A stretch of 44,751 nucleotides of DNA from an uncultured Bacteroidota bacterium (GCA_903910445.1 CAIVZR010000086.1:1-44751), one strand, 5' to 3'. Numbered from the stretch's first letter, positions 33,508 to 42,849 are shown. Translations and numbers: made by a program. The notes: generated by a model not told the origin, from the sequence alone.

Positions 33508-33837
33508 TTACTCAAACAGGTAATACAAGCCCCACATGACCATAATGATAGCAACAGAAGTAAGACCGTAAAGGAAGAAATTGCTGAGTGCTGGCGAAAC
33601 ATTTAACATAGTCATAACACAGCTAATGAATCCTAAAACCGCCCCAACACTAATTAACCAAAACCCATTGCTTTGGCGCCTGCCGTATTTCAGTTTTGTG
33701 AATTGTTGCAGATATCCATGAATTTCTTGTTCATGATATCCCATTGACTGGAGCTTCTCCTTCACTTGACTCTTCTCAAGTGATGCCAGAATCCATTGTT
33801 GTAGGGTAGTTGCGTCGATATTGGGTTTAGAAGTCAT
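33508..33837 (-). CDS. small two-helix membrane protein, function unknown
   Basis: 109 residues from the ATG at 33837 (MTSKPNID). The N-terminal half is helical and charged (WILASLEKSQVKEKLQSMGY), resembling Bacteroidota proteins with a short soluble head; it is followed by two hydrophobic segments (GFWLISVGAVLGFISCVMTML; NFFLYGLTSVAIIMVMWGLY, about residues 60-82 and 88-106). The frame to 33885 adds 16 residues and lies on top of the promoter box. It is not a family I can name. Transcribed toward typA, 154 bases upstream. Confidence 0.6.
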   Translation of the reverse strand: MTSKPNIDATTLQQWILASLEKSQVKEKLQSMGYHEQEIHGYLQQFTKLKYGRRQSNGFWLISVGAVLGFISCVMTMLNVSPALSNFFLYGLTSVAIIMVMWGLYYLFE

Positions 33838-33882
33838 GCTAATTTCGATTTGAATTAAGGAGGTAGGTATACCCTCAAAAAC

Positions 33883-33890
33883 CAAATATA
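33883..33890 (-). promoter_or_regulatory. -7 promoter box for the small membrane protein
   Basis: TATATTTG on the minus strand, 45 bases before the ATG at 33837. Confidence 0.4.
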
Positions 33891-34000
33891 GAAAAAAAAA
33901 ACTAGATTTCTTAATTTTCCGGTAAAACGTCCCCTTTCTCCCTTAAAACCAGGGTTTTAAAATCCCCCGAATCAAGCAAGTATTATTTAACCGAAACCAA

Positions 34001-34008
34001 TACTTTTG
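34001..34008 (+). promoter_or_regulatory. -7 promoter box for the M1 peptidase, leaderless spacing
   Basis: TACTTTTG ends only 5 bases before the ATG at 34014, so the transcript probably starts at or next to the start codon. Confidence 0.6.
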
Positions 34009-34013
34009 CCCTC

Positions 34014-36428
34014 ATGCGATTTATACTATTCATTGCCCTAATTACCCTAAGCCTAAATACCATCCAGGCTCAAAATTATTGCCGACAATCCGATCCAAAT
34101 GCCACGCCAAGGGCTCATGATGCCGATATTGTGAGTATGAAGCTGGAGGTGGAATTCCAGCCCGAAAAAGGACTGGTCATCGGTAAGGTTACACATACCT
34201 TCCAATCGTTGAAACCTACACTCGACTCCCTTTTCTTCGATGCCCCAGCTATTACTATCAAATCGGCGAGCCTCGATGGAAGTACCATCAACTTTAGCAC
34301 TTCCGCTACTGGCGTCACTGTGGTATTTTCAAAAAAGCCCCAATGGGAAGAAACACATAGCCTGGTTTTTGAGTATGAAGCCACACCCAAAAAGGGAATT
34401 TATTTTATAGGATGGAATTCCTATGACTCGTTAGATAAACGTAATAAAACCCGCCATCAAATATGGACCCAGGGGCAAGGTATTGATAACCGTTATTGGA
34501 TTCCAATGTATGATAATATGAATGATAAGTTCATTACTGAGACTGTAGTGAAATTTAAGAAATCATTTAAGGTGCTTAGCAATGGCGTTCTGAAATCGGA
34601 GAAGACCCTTCCTGATGGAAATAAAATTTGGAATTATGCCATGAGCAAGCCACATGCAGGATATTTGCTAATGTTGGCTATTGATGAATATGCTGTGAAA
34701 TCGAGTAAAACATCAAGCCAGGTGCCGGTGCAGTTTTGGTATTATCCTGAGTATCCCGAGAAGGTGGAACCCACGAGCAGATATGCAGAAAAAATTATTG
34801 AATTCCTGGAACAAGAAACTGGGGTGAAATATCCATGGGAGCAATACAGCCAGGTGATGGTTCAAGACTTTATGTATGGCGCCATGGAAAATACGACTGC
34901 AACTATTTTTGGCGATTTCTTCGCAGTGGATTCTAATGGTTATCTCGATCGTAATTATGTAAGTGTAGATGCTCATGAACTTACCCATCAGTGGTTTGGC
35001 GACCTTATTACTGCACGCTCTGGTGCGGATGCCTGGCTGCAGGAAAGCTTCGCTACATATTACCCAAAACAATTTTTCAGAATGCTGGATGGTGAAGATA
35101 AATATAGCTGGCTATCGCGTCAGGATATGCTTACTGCCTTAAAAGCCGCGGAAACCGACAATAACCCAATTCGTTATTCGGCTACCAATACAGCACGTGT
35201 GTATCAAAAAGGTTCGGTAGTAATTGATATGTTGCGCTATGTTTTAGGTGATGCCGAATTTAAGAAGGTGATAAAATATTATTTGGAGAAACACCGCTAT
35301 GGCAATGTGGAGACGAACGATTTATATCAGGCAGTGCAGGATGTTTTAGGACAAAGTCCAGACTGGTTTTTCGAACAATGGATTTATCACGGAGGGGAAC
35401 CTAACTATAAAGTAAGTTATACCACCACTGAAAAGAAAATCCGATTGAAGGTAGAGCAAGTGCAAGAGTTAACACCTCTCATTGGTTTATTTAAAATGCC
35501 TGTAAATATTGCTGTCTACTATAAAAATGGAACTTCTTCATTGCAACAAATTTGGGTAAGTAAACAGAGTGAAGATTTTACAATAGAAAATGCTGCAGGA
35601 GCAGATATCGATTATATTTTATTTGACCCTAACAACAAAATACTAAAGAAGATAACCTTCGAAAAAACATTGAACGAGTGGTTAAGTCAGGCCCAGAAAG
35701 CACCTGCCATGATCGACCGCTATGATGCGATGGTGGCCCTTAGAAAATTTTCTTTGCAGCAAAAAAGAGAAGTACTGGTGTATGCATTTCAGCACGAAAC
35801 TTTTTATGGAATTCGCAATGAAATCATCAAGCAATTGATGGAGGCAGAGGAGATGCAGGAACTTGTAAAATCGCGCATTGCCAATGAAGACCCTGAAACC
35901 ATCAAGTTCTTTCTTAGTAATTTTAATGAGGTGCCCAATGGTTTCTTGTACTATTATGAAGGCTGGCTTAAACACCCAAGCAATGATATTGTGGTGACTG
36001 CATTGCAGAAAGTTTGTGAAAGTCATCCTGAGAAAACGGCTGACTATTTAGCCATTACAAAAAATCGTACAGGGCAGAATAATAATATCCGTATCAAATG
36101 GCTGGAGATGGCAATTCAAGGGGGTATTGGCGTTACTGATAACACTTATGCATTAACTCAATATACTGGTGCATCGTATGAGTTTAAAACAAGAGTCGCT
36201 GCTTTTGAAGCATTGAAACGGTTAAATATTTGCACCCCCGAAATTATCAATCATGGCTTCGAAGCGCTGAGTAGTTTTAATGGCCGTTTGGCAGGTCCTG
36301 TAAAAGCGGTACTGGATTATTATGCTCAACAAAACACCTATAAGCAATGGATGATACAAGAGTATAAAAAATGTAGTGATGAGAAATTAAAATCGGTAAT
36401 TAAATCCAACTATAGCTTTTTAAATTAA
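34014..36428 (+). CDS. M1-family zinc metallopeptidase (aminopeptidase)
   Basis: 804 residues. Signal peptide (1-19, ending NTIQAQ), so it acts in the periplasm or outside. Substrate-binding GAMEN in MYGAMENTTATIFG (about residue 289-294) and the zinc site HELTHQWFGD (about 320) with the third ligand Glu in WLQESFATYYP (about 343): the HExxH-x18-E gluzincin pattern is complete. The C-terminal ~250 residues are helical, as in longer M1 enzymes. It trims N-terminal residues from peptides. No T9SS tail. A convergent terminator follows. Confidence 0.95.
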   Translation: MRFILFIALITLSLNTIQAQNYCRQSDPNATPRAHDADIVSMKLEVEFQPEKGLVIGKVTHTFQSLKPTLDSLFFDAPAITIKSASLDGSTINFSTSATGVTVVFSKKPQWEETHSLVFEYEATPKKGIYFIGWNSYDSLDKRNKTRHQIWTQGQGIDNRYWIPMYDNMNDKFITETVVKFKKSFKVLSNGVLKSEKTLPDGNKIWNYAMSKPHAGYLLMLAIDEYAVKSSKTSSQVPVQFWYYPEYPEKVEPTSRYAEKIIEFLEQETGVKYPWEQYSQVMVQDFMYGAMENTTATIFGDFFAVDSNGYLDRNYVSVDAHELTHQWFGDLITARSGADAWLQESFATYYPKQFFRMLDGEDKYSWLSRQDMLTALKAAETDNNPIRYSATNTARVYQKGSVVIDMLRYVLGDAEFKKVIKYYLEKHRYGNVETNDLYQAVQDVLGQSPDWFFEQWIYHGGEPNYKVSYTTTEKKIRLKVEQVQELTPLIGLFKMPVNIAVYYKNGTSSLQQIWVSKQSEDFTIENAAGADIDYILFDPNNKILKKITFEKTLNEWLSQAQKAPAMIDRYDAMVALRKFSLQQKREVLVYAFQHETFYGIRNEIIKQLMEAEEMQELVKSRIANEDPETIKFFLSNFNEVPNGFLYYYEGWLKHPSNDIVVTALQKVCESHPEKTADYLAITKNRTGQNNNIRIKWLEMAIQGGIGVTDNTYALTQYTGASYEFKTRVAAFEALKRLNICTPEIINHGFEALSSFNGRLAGPVKAVLDYYAQQNTYKQWMIQEYKKCSDEKLKSVIKSNYSFLN

Positions 36429-36448
36429 TTGAATTTCCTTTACCAAAA

Positions 36449-36481
36449 AAAAAGCCGAGGATTATTCATCCTCGGCTTTTT
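36449..36481. terminator. bidirectional terminator between M1 peptidase and hemD
   Basis: Stem GCCGAGGAT (36454-36462) with ATCCTCGGC (36468-36476), 5-base loop, A-run before and T-run after, so it works on both strands of this convergent gap. Confidence 0.92.
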
Positions 36482-36499
36482 ATATTTTACAGCTATTAA

Positions 36500-37267
36500 T
36501 TATTTTTCTTTTGCGGCGTCTTTATTATTCTTCGTAATAAAAATTTCAAGTGCCATACTCATACTTGGGCATTCGGGTGTAGGAGCATTTACAGTTACAT
36601 TCAATTTAACATCCTTGGCTGCCTTGGCAGTAGCTTCCCCAAAAGTTGCGATAACAGTATCTGCTTGTTTGAATTTAGGGAAATTATCTTTCACCGATTT
36701 AACAGCAGCAGCACTAAAGAAAGCAATCAGGTCGTAATCATTCAAGTTCATAGCTTTCAAATCGGCCGACTTGGTGTAACATACTACACCTTCCTTAAAC
36801 TTAATTTTATTTTTCTTTAAAAAATTGGGGACCTCTGGCTTTCTTAAATCGCTGCACAGGTATAAGTAATTCTCATCCGAATGTGCTTTCAATACCGATA
36901 GCATATCCTTCTCGGTAGATTTACCATAGAATACTTTGCGCTTACGAAGCTGAATATATTTTTGAATATAGAGTGCAGTTCCTTCATTCACACAGAAATA
37001 TTTCATTTCTGGAGGCATCTCCAATCGTAATTCCTTAATAAGATTAAAGAACAAATCGACCATATTTTTAGAATTAAAAATGATGGCAGTATGTTGCAAT
37101 ATGCTTATTTTTTCCTGACGAAACTCCTTCGACGTGTAGGGAACTATTTCAGTGAAGCTTTTAAAATCCAATTGCAACTTCAGCTTTTTAGCCAAGTCGA
37201 AATACGGAGATTTATCAGTTTCGGGTTTGGGTTGGGTAATGAGTACACGTTTTACTTTCAATGCCAC
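36500..37267 (-). CDS. hemD: uroporphyrinogen-III synthase
   Basis: 255 residues. Closes hydroxymethylbilane to uroporphyrinogen III in heme and corrin synthesis. The family is poorly conserved in sequence; visible are RVLITQPKPET at the N terminus, AIIFNSKNMVDLFF and YLYLCSDLRKPEVP in the middle, and DLIAFFSAAAVKSVKDNF plus IATFGEATAKAAKD in the C-terminal domain, in the order typical of Bacteroidota HemD. It is third in a minus-strand operon after DUF4271 (gap of 7 bases), a neighbourhood common in this phylum. The C terminus is Lys-rich. Confidence 0.88.
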   Translation of the reverse strand: MALKVKRVLITQPKPETDKSPYFDLAKKLKLQLDFKSFTEIVPYTSKEFRQEKISILQHTAIIFNSKNMVDLFFNLIKELRLEMPPEMKYFCVNEGTALYIQKYIQLRKRKVFYGKSTEKDMLSVLKAHSDENYLYLCSDLRKPEVPNFLKKNKIKFKEGVVCYTKSADLKAMNLNDYDLIAFFSAAAVKSVKDNFPKFKQADTVIATFGEATAKAAKDVKLNVTVNAPTPECPSMSMALEIFITKNNKDAAKEK

Positions 37268-37274
37268 TGTTGTA

Positions 37275-38183
37275 TTATAAATAATTGTTTATATACTTTA
37301 TTATTAAAAACCAAGGTGCGATTTCCAAGGTGCAAAGATATAAAATCAAATACAAATAGTTAAACTTAAAGAATTGAATGGTTTGAAGGAGTCCTCTTAC
37401 ATATCTGAGGAGTATAAAAAGGATAAGAATTCCAATAGAAATATTGAGTAAAAGTGTTTGGTCATGCCCTGGAGCATAGAGTAATAATAAGGTGGTAAAG
37501 AAGAGCAAAATGCCACATACTAAATTTGTTACGGATATATTAATAATATAAATGACCATCGCTTCTGTAATTTGAAACAGTACACCAGAGAGTAAATGAA
37601 TACCGAATTTAATAAAGTAAACCAGGAAGATAATTGCAAAAATCAAGAGAAACTGGTCTAAGCTACCGACCCCAGTAAATACTTCTGGCTTATTAAAACT
37701 TCGGCTCACCCATAAAGAAACTACCAGGATAAAAAACAGGTTAGAAAATAAGATAAATAACCATCTCGGACTATATTTATCGTGTATGATATCGGCGGTA
37801 GCGGTGCGTTTATAAAATGATTCCAATGCATTAAGGTATAGTTTGGAGAAACTAAACTTAATGAAAAGCAAGAGAATGATGGTGGAAATTACAATGAGAA
37901 AAATCCAGCGATTGGTGAACTTTGTTTTAGGAGTCGCTGCTATTCTATCTTGTTCGTTGGGAGGTAATTGCGTTTTGGGAAGTTGGTATTTAGCAAAATT
38001 GGCTTTGAAAAAGGAATCGCTTTGAAGGGTATCAATGAAAAAAGATCGCATCGAAATTGCAACAGGTAATTTAAGTTCGGCATTGACAGTATCCCTAACA
38101 CGATGTCGCACACGGTGAGGCTGTTGGGCATTAGCCCAATTCACGCATAATAAGAAGATGATTACCTTAATTAATTTCATCAT
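37275..38183 (-). CDS. DUF4271 membrane protein
   Basis: 302 residues. N-terminal signal-like segment (MMKLIKVIIFLLCVNWANAQ), a soluble stretch (about 20-90), then about seven hydrophobic helices. The pattern and the position before hemD match DUF4271 proteins of Bacteroidota, whose function is unknown. The start overlaps the stop of the Omp85 gene by one base (TAATG), so the genes are probably translationally coupled. A second ATG follows directly at 38180. Confidence 0.8.
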   Translation of the reverse strand: MMKLIKVIIFLLCVNWANAQQPHRVRHRVRDTVNAELKLPVAISMRSFFIDTLQSDSFFKANFAKYQLPKTQLPPNEQDRIAATPKTKFTNRWIFLIVISTIILLLFIKFSFSKLYLNALESFYKRTATADIIHDKYSPRWLFILFSNLFFILVVSLWVSRSFNKPEVFTGVGSLDQFLLIFAIIFLVYFIKFGIHLLSGVLFQITEAMVIYIINISVTNLVCGILLFFTTLLLLYAPGHDQTLLLNISIGILILFILLRYVRGLLQTIQFFKFNYLYLILYLCTLEIAPWFLIIKYINNYL

Positions 38184-39919
38184 TAAAAAACGGCGGTGAA
38201 TCCAACATGCACTTTACCTAGCTTGAATAAGAATCCATTTTCGTTGGCTAAGGCATATACCATGGTGAGGATTCCGCCTTTGGTTTGAATTCCTAGTCCG
38301 GCACCAAAACCAATGAGCGCCCGAATCTTATAACTGTTGGCGAGATTACTCTCATACCAGATTCCATTGCAAAACAAATTAAAATATCCGGTTTGTGGTA
38401 ATATATATCTGTATTCGGTGCGAAGAAGCGCATAAGTCGTTGCTTTGATGCTTAGCTCATTAACGCCCCGAAAGGTTCGGAGGCCGCCCAATTGAAATTG
38501 TTCATTCGATAATATTCGAGAATGTGCCATAGATGCCGCCTGAACAAACACATTTAAAACCTGTTTCCGCCCCAATGGATAATAGGCATCCATCATATTT
38601 GAGGTTTGAAAAATAGTCTGAGCTTTTAATACACTATCATAACCAGTATAACGTTTCCCTTGATAGGAAGCATCTTTCAACACTGCATTCTCTATAATTT
38701 GGTGGCTCCCGATTCCTGCGTCCAAAACCATATTAACTCCTCGAGTTGGATTGAATAAATTATCTAAGTTTCTAAATAAAAATTTCATTCCATAATTTTT
38801 ATTTAGATAATCATTCACTGCGGGAAGGGAATTAGTATTTAGTGCGGCGCTTCGTTGTGATGCTGATAGGGTGGCATTACTTCGTTCGTAGATATAATAA
38901 AATTGCAATGCATTAAATCCACTGAACAGGTAGCTAAAACCCGCGGTGTTTTTTAAACGTTGAAAATTGCTATCCTGACGATATAAAATAAACTCATTGC
39001 AAAGTGCAATTGGGGCCCCCAATACGTAAGGATAGTAACCATAAACATTCAAGTCGGAATTTTGTACATCAAAGCGCCTCCATTGCATTCTAATGGAGCC
39101 CGCCGATGCCATTACATTATTGAGACTTAAATTCACATCGCCCGTAATTTTATACTTCCCTGCATTTTGTTCATCGGTTCTTACCCCTGCAATTCCTTCA
39201 AAATTGTTGGAAGGCTTATCATCTATGCAAATCATTATTTGTGCTTTGTTCTTATAAAACAATACCGAGGTAGGCCTAGCCACGCGCAGGAATGGAAGTT
39301 GTTGCAACTTTTTATCGATGGCCCTAACGGCCGATTCATCATAAGCGGTGTTGGGTTTAATATTCAGATAGCGCATCAGGAACATTTTGTCTTGCACCGA
39401 ATTCCCTGCGACCAGAATGGTATCATAGGTGATATAGCTTCCACTATCAATTAGTAATTCTAAAGCAATTTGATGGGGTATTCGCATCGCTTGTTTTAGG
39501 CTAACCATGGCAAAAGGATATCCTTTTTGTTCCAGTTCTGAAAGTTGTTTTTGAATAATTCGGATCCAGTAGGTGGCAAGGGTTGACTCTAACGATTTTG
39601 CATTTCCTTTTTTGATTTTAAAATTATTTTCTCCGTAAAATTCATACTTAGGTCCCAAATGAAGGTAGGCAAGGGTTTTGGAGGAGTCTACATGGACACT
39701 ATCGAATGATGCTTCCAAAAAATCAATCGATTGCCAGTGTTTTAATTCAAGTTGAAGTTCTTTCTTAAGTACCGCTTCATATCTTAATGTTCTTGGAATT
39801 TTATATTCTTCTATGGTGGTATCGGTAGTGATAATTTGCAATAAACGTGGCTGTGCCCATCCTTCTAAAACCAGAAGCAGGATTCCAAGGGTATAGATTA
39901 TCTTTGCCGAACGGTACAT
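38183..39919 (-). CDS. BamA/TamA (Omp85)-family outer membrane protein
   Basis: 578 residues from the ATG at 39919 (MYRSAKIIYTLG). Signal peptide (1-22), POTRA-like periplasmic region (about 40-230; YDTILVAGNSVQDKMFLMRYLNIKPNTAYD, quoted in part as SVQDKMFLMRYLNIKPNTAY), then a C-terminal 16-strand barrel (about 250-578). The barrel contains GGLRTFRGVNE, the (V/I/L)RG(F/Y)-type lock motif, and ends in a terminal Phe. It assembles or exports outer membrane proteins, or is a related dedicated transporter. The start three codons upstream (TTG, 39928) overlaps the promoter box and is rejected. Operon with DUF4271 and hemD. Confidence 0.85.
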   Translation of the reverse strand: MYRSAKIIYTLGILLLVLEGWAQPRLLQIITTDTTIEEYKIPRTLRYEAVLKKELQLELKHWQSIDFLEASFDSVHVDSSKTLAYLHLGPKYEFYGENNFKIKKGNAKSLESTLATYWIRIIQKQLSELEQKGYPFAMVSLKQAMRIPHQIALELLIDSGSYITYDTILVAGNSVQDKMFLMRYLNIKPNTAYDESAVRAIDKKLQQLPFLRVARPTSVLFYKNKAQIMICIDDKPSNNFEGIAGVRTDEQNAGKYKITGDVNLSLNNVMASAGSIRMQWRRFDVQNSDLNVYGYYPYVLGAPIALCNEFILYRQDSNFQRLKNTAGFSYLFSGFNALQFYYIYERSNATLSASQRSAALNTNSLPAVNDYLNKNYGMKFLFRNLDNLFNPTRGVNMVLDAGIGSHQIIENAVLKDASYQGKRYTGYDSVLKAQTIFQTSNMMDAYYPLGRKQVLNVFVQAASMAHSRILSNEQFQLGGLRTFRGVNELSIKATTYALLRTEYRYILPQTGYFNLFCNGIWYESNLANSYKIRALIGFGAGLGIQTKGGILTMVYALANENGFLFKLGKVHVGFTAVF

Positions 39920-39925
39920 GAATTG

Positions 39926-39933
39926 CAAAACTA
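39926..39933 (-). promoter_or_regulatory. -7 promoter box for the Omp85/DUF4271/hemD operon, leaderless spacing
   Basis: TAGTTTTG on the minus strand ends 6 bases before the ATG at 39919. Confidence 0.5.
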
Positions 39934-39982
39934 CTTCTAAATGAGGTAATATTACAGTAACCCATCATAAAAAAGAAATCTA

Positions 39983-41107
39983 TTGGCAGGCATCTATATA
40001 CATATCCCTTATTGCAAACAAGCTTGCGTTTATTGTGATTTTCATTTCTCCACTACGCATAAGAACAAAGCGAGTTTAATACAATGTATCAATAAAGAGT
40101 TGAAGATGCGAAAGACTGTCTTGGTTGGGGAAATAATCGAGACCATTTATTTTGGAGGAGGCACACCAAGTATTTGTAGCATCAGCGAATTGCGAAGTAT
40201 CATCGATACTATTTACAATGAATTTTCGGTAAGCGAAACTGTGGAAATTACGCTGGAAGCCAATCCTGATGATTTGTCAACCGAAAAGTTATCAGAATTA
40301 AAATCCAAAGGAGTACATCGACTAAGTATTGGCATTCAAAGTTTTTTTGAAGATGATTTAAAATGGATGCATCGTGCACATACTTCATCAGAAGCCAAAC
40401 GATGCTTGAATGATGCCATAGCATTAGGCTTTGCAGAAATTAATGCCGATTTAATCTTTGCTTCACCTGGGCTTACTGATGAAAAGTTAATTCAAAACCT
40501 GACCATACTTACTGATTTTGGAATTCCTCATTTAAGTTGTTATAACCTTACAATAGAAGAGCGAACACAATTACACCATCAAGTAAAAACGCAACAGATA
40601 ACACCCATCTCTGATGAGACTGCGATTCGACAATTTTATTTAATTCGTGAATTTCTGCAATCGAAGGGCTACGAGCATTATGAGATTAGCAACTATGCAA
40701 AGCCAGGAGCATATAGCCGGCACAATACTGCTTATTGGCAAGGAAAAAAATACTTAGGTGTTGGACCATCGGCCCACTCTTATGATGGCAATACACGAAG
40801 CTGGAATATTAGGAATAATGAAAATTATATTAAACAACTTATAAAAGATGAATGGCCTGGAGAGGTAGAAATATTAACTCCCGGGAATCGATATAACGAA
40901 TACCTACTTACCGGATTGCGCACCCAATGGGGTATTCAATTAACTATCTTGGAAAGTGAATTTTCAAATGAATATCAATCACAAAAAACCATCTTTGAAT
41001 TGTATTTAAAAGATCAAAAGCTTTTGTTGCGGGGTAATCAACTCGTTATAAATCCCGACTATTTGATCATGGCCGATAGTATTGCATCGGAGTTATTTAT
41101 AATTTAA
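39983..41107 (+). CDS. hemW: radical SAM family heme chaperone HemW
   Basis: 374 residues. TTG start: the protein must include the N-terminal MAGIYIHIPYC, and no ATG is available before the cluster motif. The radical SAM site is C-x3-C-x2-C (residues 11, 15, 18; YCKQACVYC), followed by YFGGGTPSIC and the HemN-like C-terminal GVGPSAHSYDG and LLTGLRTQWG. HemW binds heme and passes it to respiratory or other hemoproteins. Earlier names such as 'coproporphyrinogen III oxidase-like' apply to this family too. It is followed after 19 bases by GGGP synthase. Confidence 0.93.
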   Translation: MAGIYIHIPYCKQACVYCDFHFSTTHKNKASLIQCINKELKMRKTVLVGEIIETIYFGGGTPSICSISELRSIIDTIYNEFSVSETVEITLEANPDDLSTEKLSELKSKGVHRLSIGIQSFFEDDLKWMHRAHTSSEAKRCLNDAIALGFAEINADLIFASPGLTDEKLIQNLTILTDFGIPHLSCYNLTIEERTQLHHQVKTQQITPISDETAIRQFYLIREFLQSKGYEHYEISNYAKPGAYSRHNTAYWQGKKYLGVGPSAHSYDGNTRSWNIRNNENYIKQLIKDEWPGEVEILTPGNRYNEYLLTGLRTQWGIQLTILESEFSNEYQSQKTIFELYLKDQKLLLRGNQLVINPDYLIMADSIASELFII

Positions 41108-41126
41108 TTATTTTGCAACCCCAAAC

Positions 41127-41867
41127 ATGCAATCTCTTTACACTCAAATAATATCAAATCGCGCTCAGGGCAAGAAATGTTTTGCGGTACTCATCGATCC
41201 GGATGCAACTTCTGAATCGGCCTTATTTGAGACCATTCAACGATGCAATGAAGCACAGGTTGATTTTATTTTAGTTGGAGGAAGCCTTATTACCAACGGA
41301 TATTTCGATACCTGTATTGAAACCATCAAAACCAATTCAAACATTCCTTGTATCATCTTCCCTGGAAATACATTTCAAATAAGTAAAAAGGCTGATGCTA
41401 TTTTATTGCTATCCTTAATTTCAGGAAGAAACCCCGAGTTGCTTATTGGGAATCATGTATTGGCCGCGCCCTTATTAAAACGCAGTCAGATAGAAGTGAT
41501 GTCGACAGGATATATGCTCATTGATGGTGGGCGAATTACTTCGGTTTCGTACATGAGTAATACCATCCCCATTCCGGCCGATAAGTATGCCATTGCAGCC
41601 AGCACCGCCTTGGCAGGAGAAATGCTAGGCATGAAACTAATTTATATGGATGCGGGAAGTGGTGCTTTGTCACCAGTACCTGCTGCTCTTATAAAAGAGG
41701 TTACTGCTCAAATCACTGTGCCTTTATTTGTTGGGGGAGGAATCAAAACGGAAGCACAGGCACTGAGTGCTTGTCAGGCTGGTGCCGATGTCATTGTGGT
41801 AGGCAATGCTGTGGAAAAGGATTCATTACTCATTCACCGTTTGGCAGCAGCCGTTCATTCAATCTAA
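41127..41867 (+). CDS. geranylgeranylglyceryl/heptaprenylglyceryl phosphate synthase
   Basis: 246 residues, TIM-barrel. Makes an ether bond between glycerol-1-phosphate and a polyprenyl diphosphate. Motifs: CFAVLIDPD (start of strand 1), VGGSLIT, IPCIIFPGN, LLLSLISGRNPELLIGNH, STGYMLIDGG, YMDAGSGALSPVP, PLFVGGGIKTEAQA and GADVIVVGNAVEKD. The sequence belongs to the group II type found in Bacteroidota and Archaea. Chain length and the fate of the product in this bacterium cannot be seen. Probably co-transcribed with hemW. Confidence 0.93.
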   Translation: MQSLYTQIISNRAQGKKCFAVLIDPDATSESALFETIQRCNEAQVDFILVGGSLITNGYFDTCIETIKTNSNIPCIIFPGNTFQISKKADAILLLSLISGRNPELLIGNHVLAAPLLKRSQIEVMSTGYMLIDGGRITSVSYMSNTIPIPADKYAIAASTALAGEMLGMKLIYMDAGSGALSPVPAALIKEVTAQITVPLFVGGGIKTEAQALSACQAGADVIVVGNAVEKDSLLIHRLAAAVHSI

Positions 41868-41913
41868 TTTTCTTATTGATTATTCAGGGTGAAACTATTT
41901 TATTTTCTCTCAT

Positions 41914-41946
41914 AAAAAAAGGCATATCCCAGTGGAATATGCCTTT
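41914..41946. terminator. bidirectional terminator between GGGP synthase and rpoD
   Basis: GGCATAT (41921-41927) and ATATGCC (41937-41943), flanked by an A-run on the left and TTTT on the right, with an extra CC/GG pairing in the loop and a small bulge. Confidence 0.85.
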
Positions 41947-41985
41947 TCGAATTGTTTCATTAATGGTTTCGAAATTCTTCTATGA

Positions 41986-42849
41986 TTATAAATAGGTCTT
42001 AAGAATTTTACTTCTTGATGATTTTCTCAAACGCTTCAATGCATTCTCTTTAATCTGACGAACACGTTCGCGAGTTAAACCCACCTTTTCAGAAATATCT
42101 TCTAAGCTATATGGAGGGTTACCATCCAATCCGTAGAAGTATTTCAAGATATCTTTTTCTTTGTCAGACAATGAACTTAAGCTGATGGTGATTTCACGCT
42201 TCAATGATTCATCTAAAAGGTGATCATCGGGGTTGGGTTCATCATTTTGTCCTAATACGGCCAATAAGGAATTACTATCTTCACTATCACTAAGCGGAGC
42301 ATCCAAACTCATGGCTTTACCACTTGTTTTTAAAACTGTTTCCACTTCTTCTAAACTCATTTCCGAACGTTCTGCAATTTCGGCCGGTGTTGGCTCACGT
42401 TCCAATTTTTGTTCAAGCTCTGCATAAATTTGCATTACCTTACTAAGTGAACCTACTTTATTTAAAGGCAAACGAACGATACGGGCTTGATCAGCAATTG
42501 CTTGAAGGATACTTTGACGAATCCACCACACGGCATAACTGATAAATTTAAAACCACGAGTTTCATCGAAACGCTTGGCAGCCTTAATCAATCCCAGATT
42601 ACCTTCATTAATCAAATCACCCAATGTTAAACCTTGATTTTGATATTGTTTTGATACGGATACCACAAATCGAAGATTTGCATTCACCAAACGTTCTAGT
42701 GCGGCTTGGTCGCCCTCACGAATACGTTGTGCCAATTCTACCTCCTCTTCTGCGTTGATCATCGGAACCCGGCTAATATCACTCAGGTATTTATCCAATG
42801 ATTTATTCTCACGATTGGTAAATTGACGGCTAATTTTAAGTTGTCTCAT
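41986..42849 (-). CDS. rpoD: housekeeping RNA polymerase sigma factor RpoD/SigA
   Basis: 287 residues, the short Bacteroidota form with no region 1.1. Region 1.2 (SLDKYLSDISRVPMINAEEE), region 2 (NANLRFVVSVSKQYQNQGL; LGDLINEGNLGLIKAAKRF; RGFKFISYAVWWIRQSI, which binds the -7 element and opens DNA), region 3 and region 4 (TRERVRQIKENALKRLRKSS, helix-turn-helix for the -33 element). It directs the TAnnTTTG promoters listed here. A 556-base gap separates it from the divergent glutamate dehydrogenase gene. Confidence 0.97.
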   Translation of the reverse strand: MRQLKISRQFTNRENKSLDKYLSDISRVPMINAEEEVELAQRIREGDQAALERLVNANLRFVVSVSKQYQNQGLTLGDLINEGNLGLIKAAKRFDETRGFKFISYAVWWIRQSILQAIADQARIVRLPLNKVGSLSKVMQIYAELEQKLEREPTPAEIAERSEMSLEEVETVLKTSGKAMSLDAPLSDSEDSNSLLAVLGQNDEPNPDDHLLDESLKREITISLSSLSDKEKDILKYFYGLDGNPPYSLEDISEKVGLTRERVRQIKENALKRLRKSSRSKILKTYL

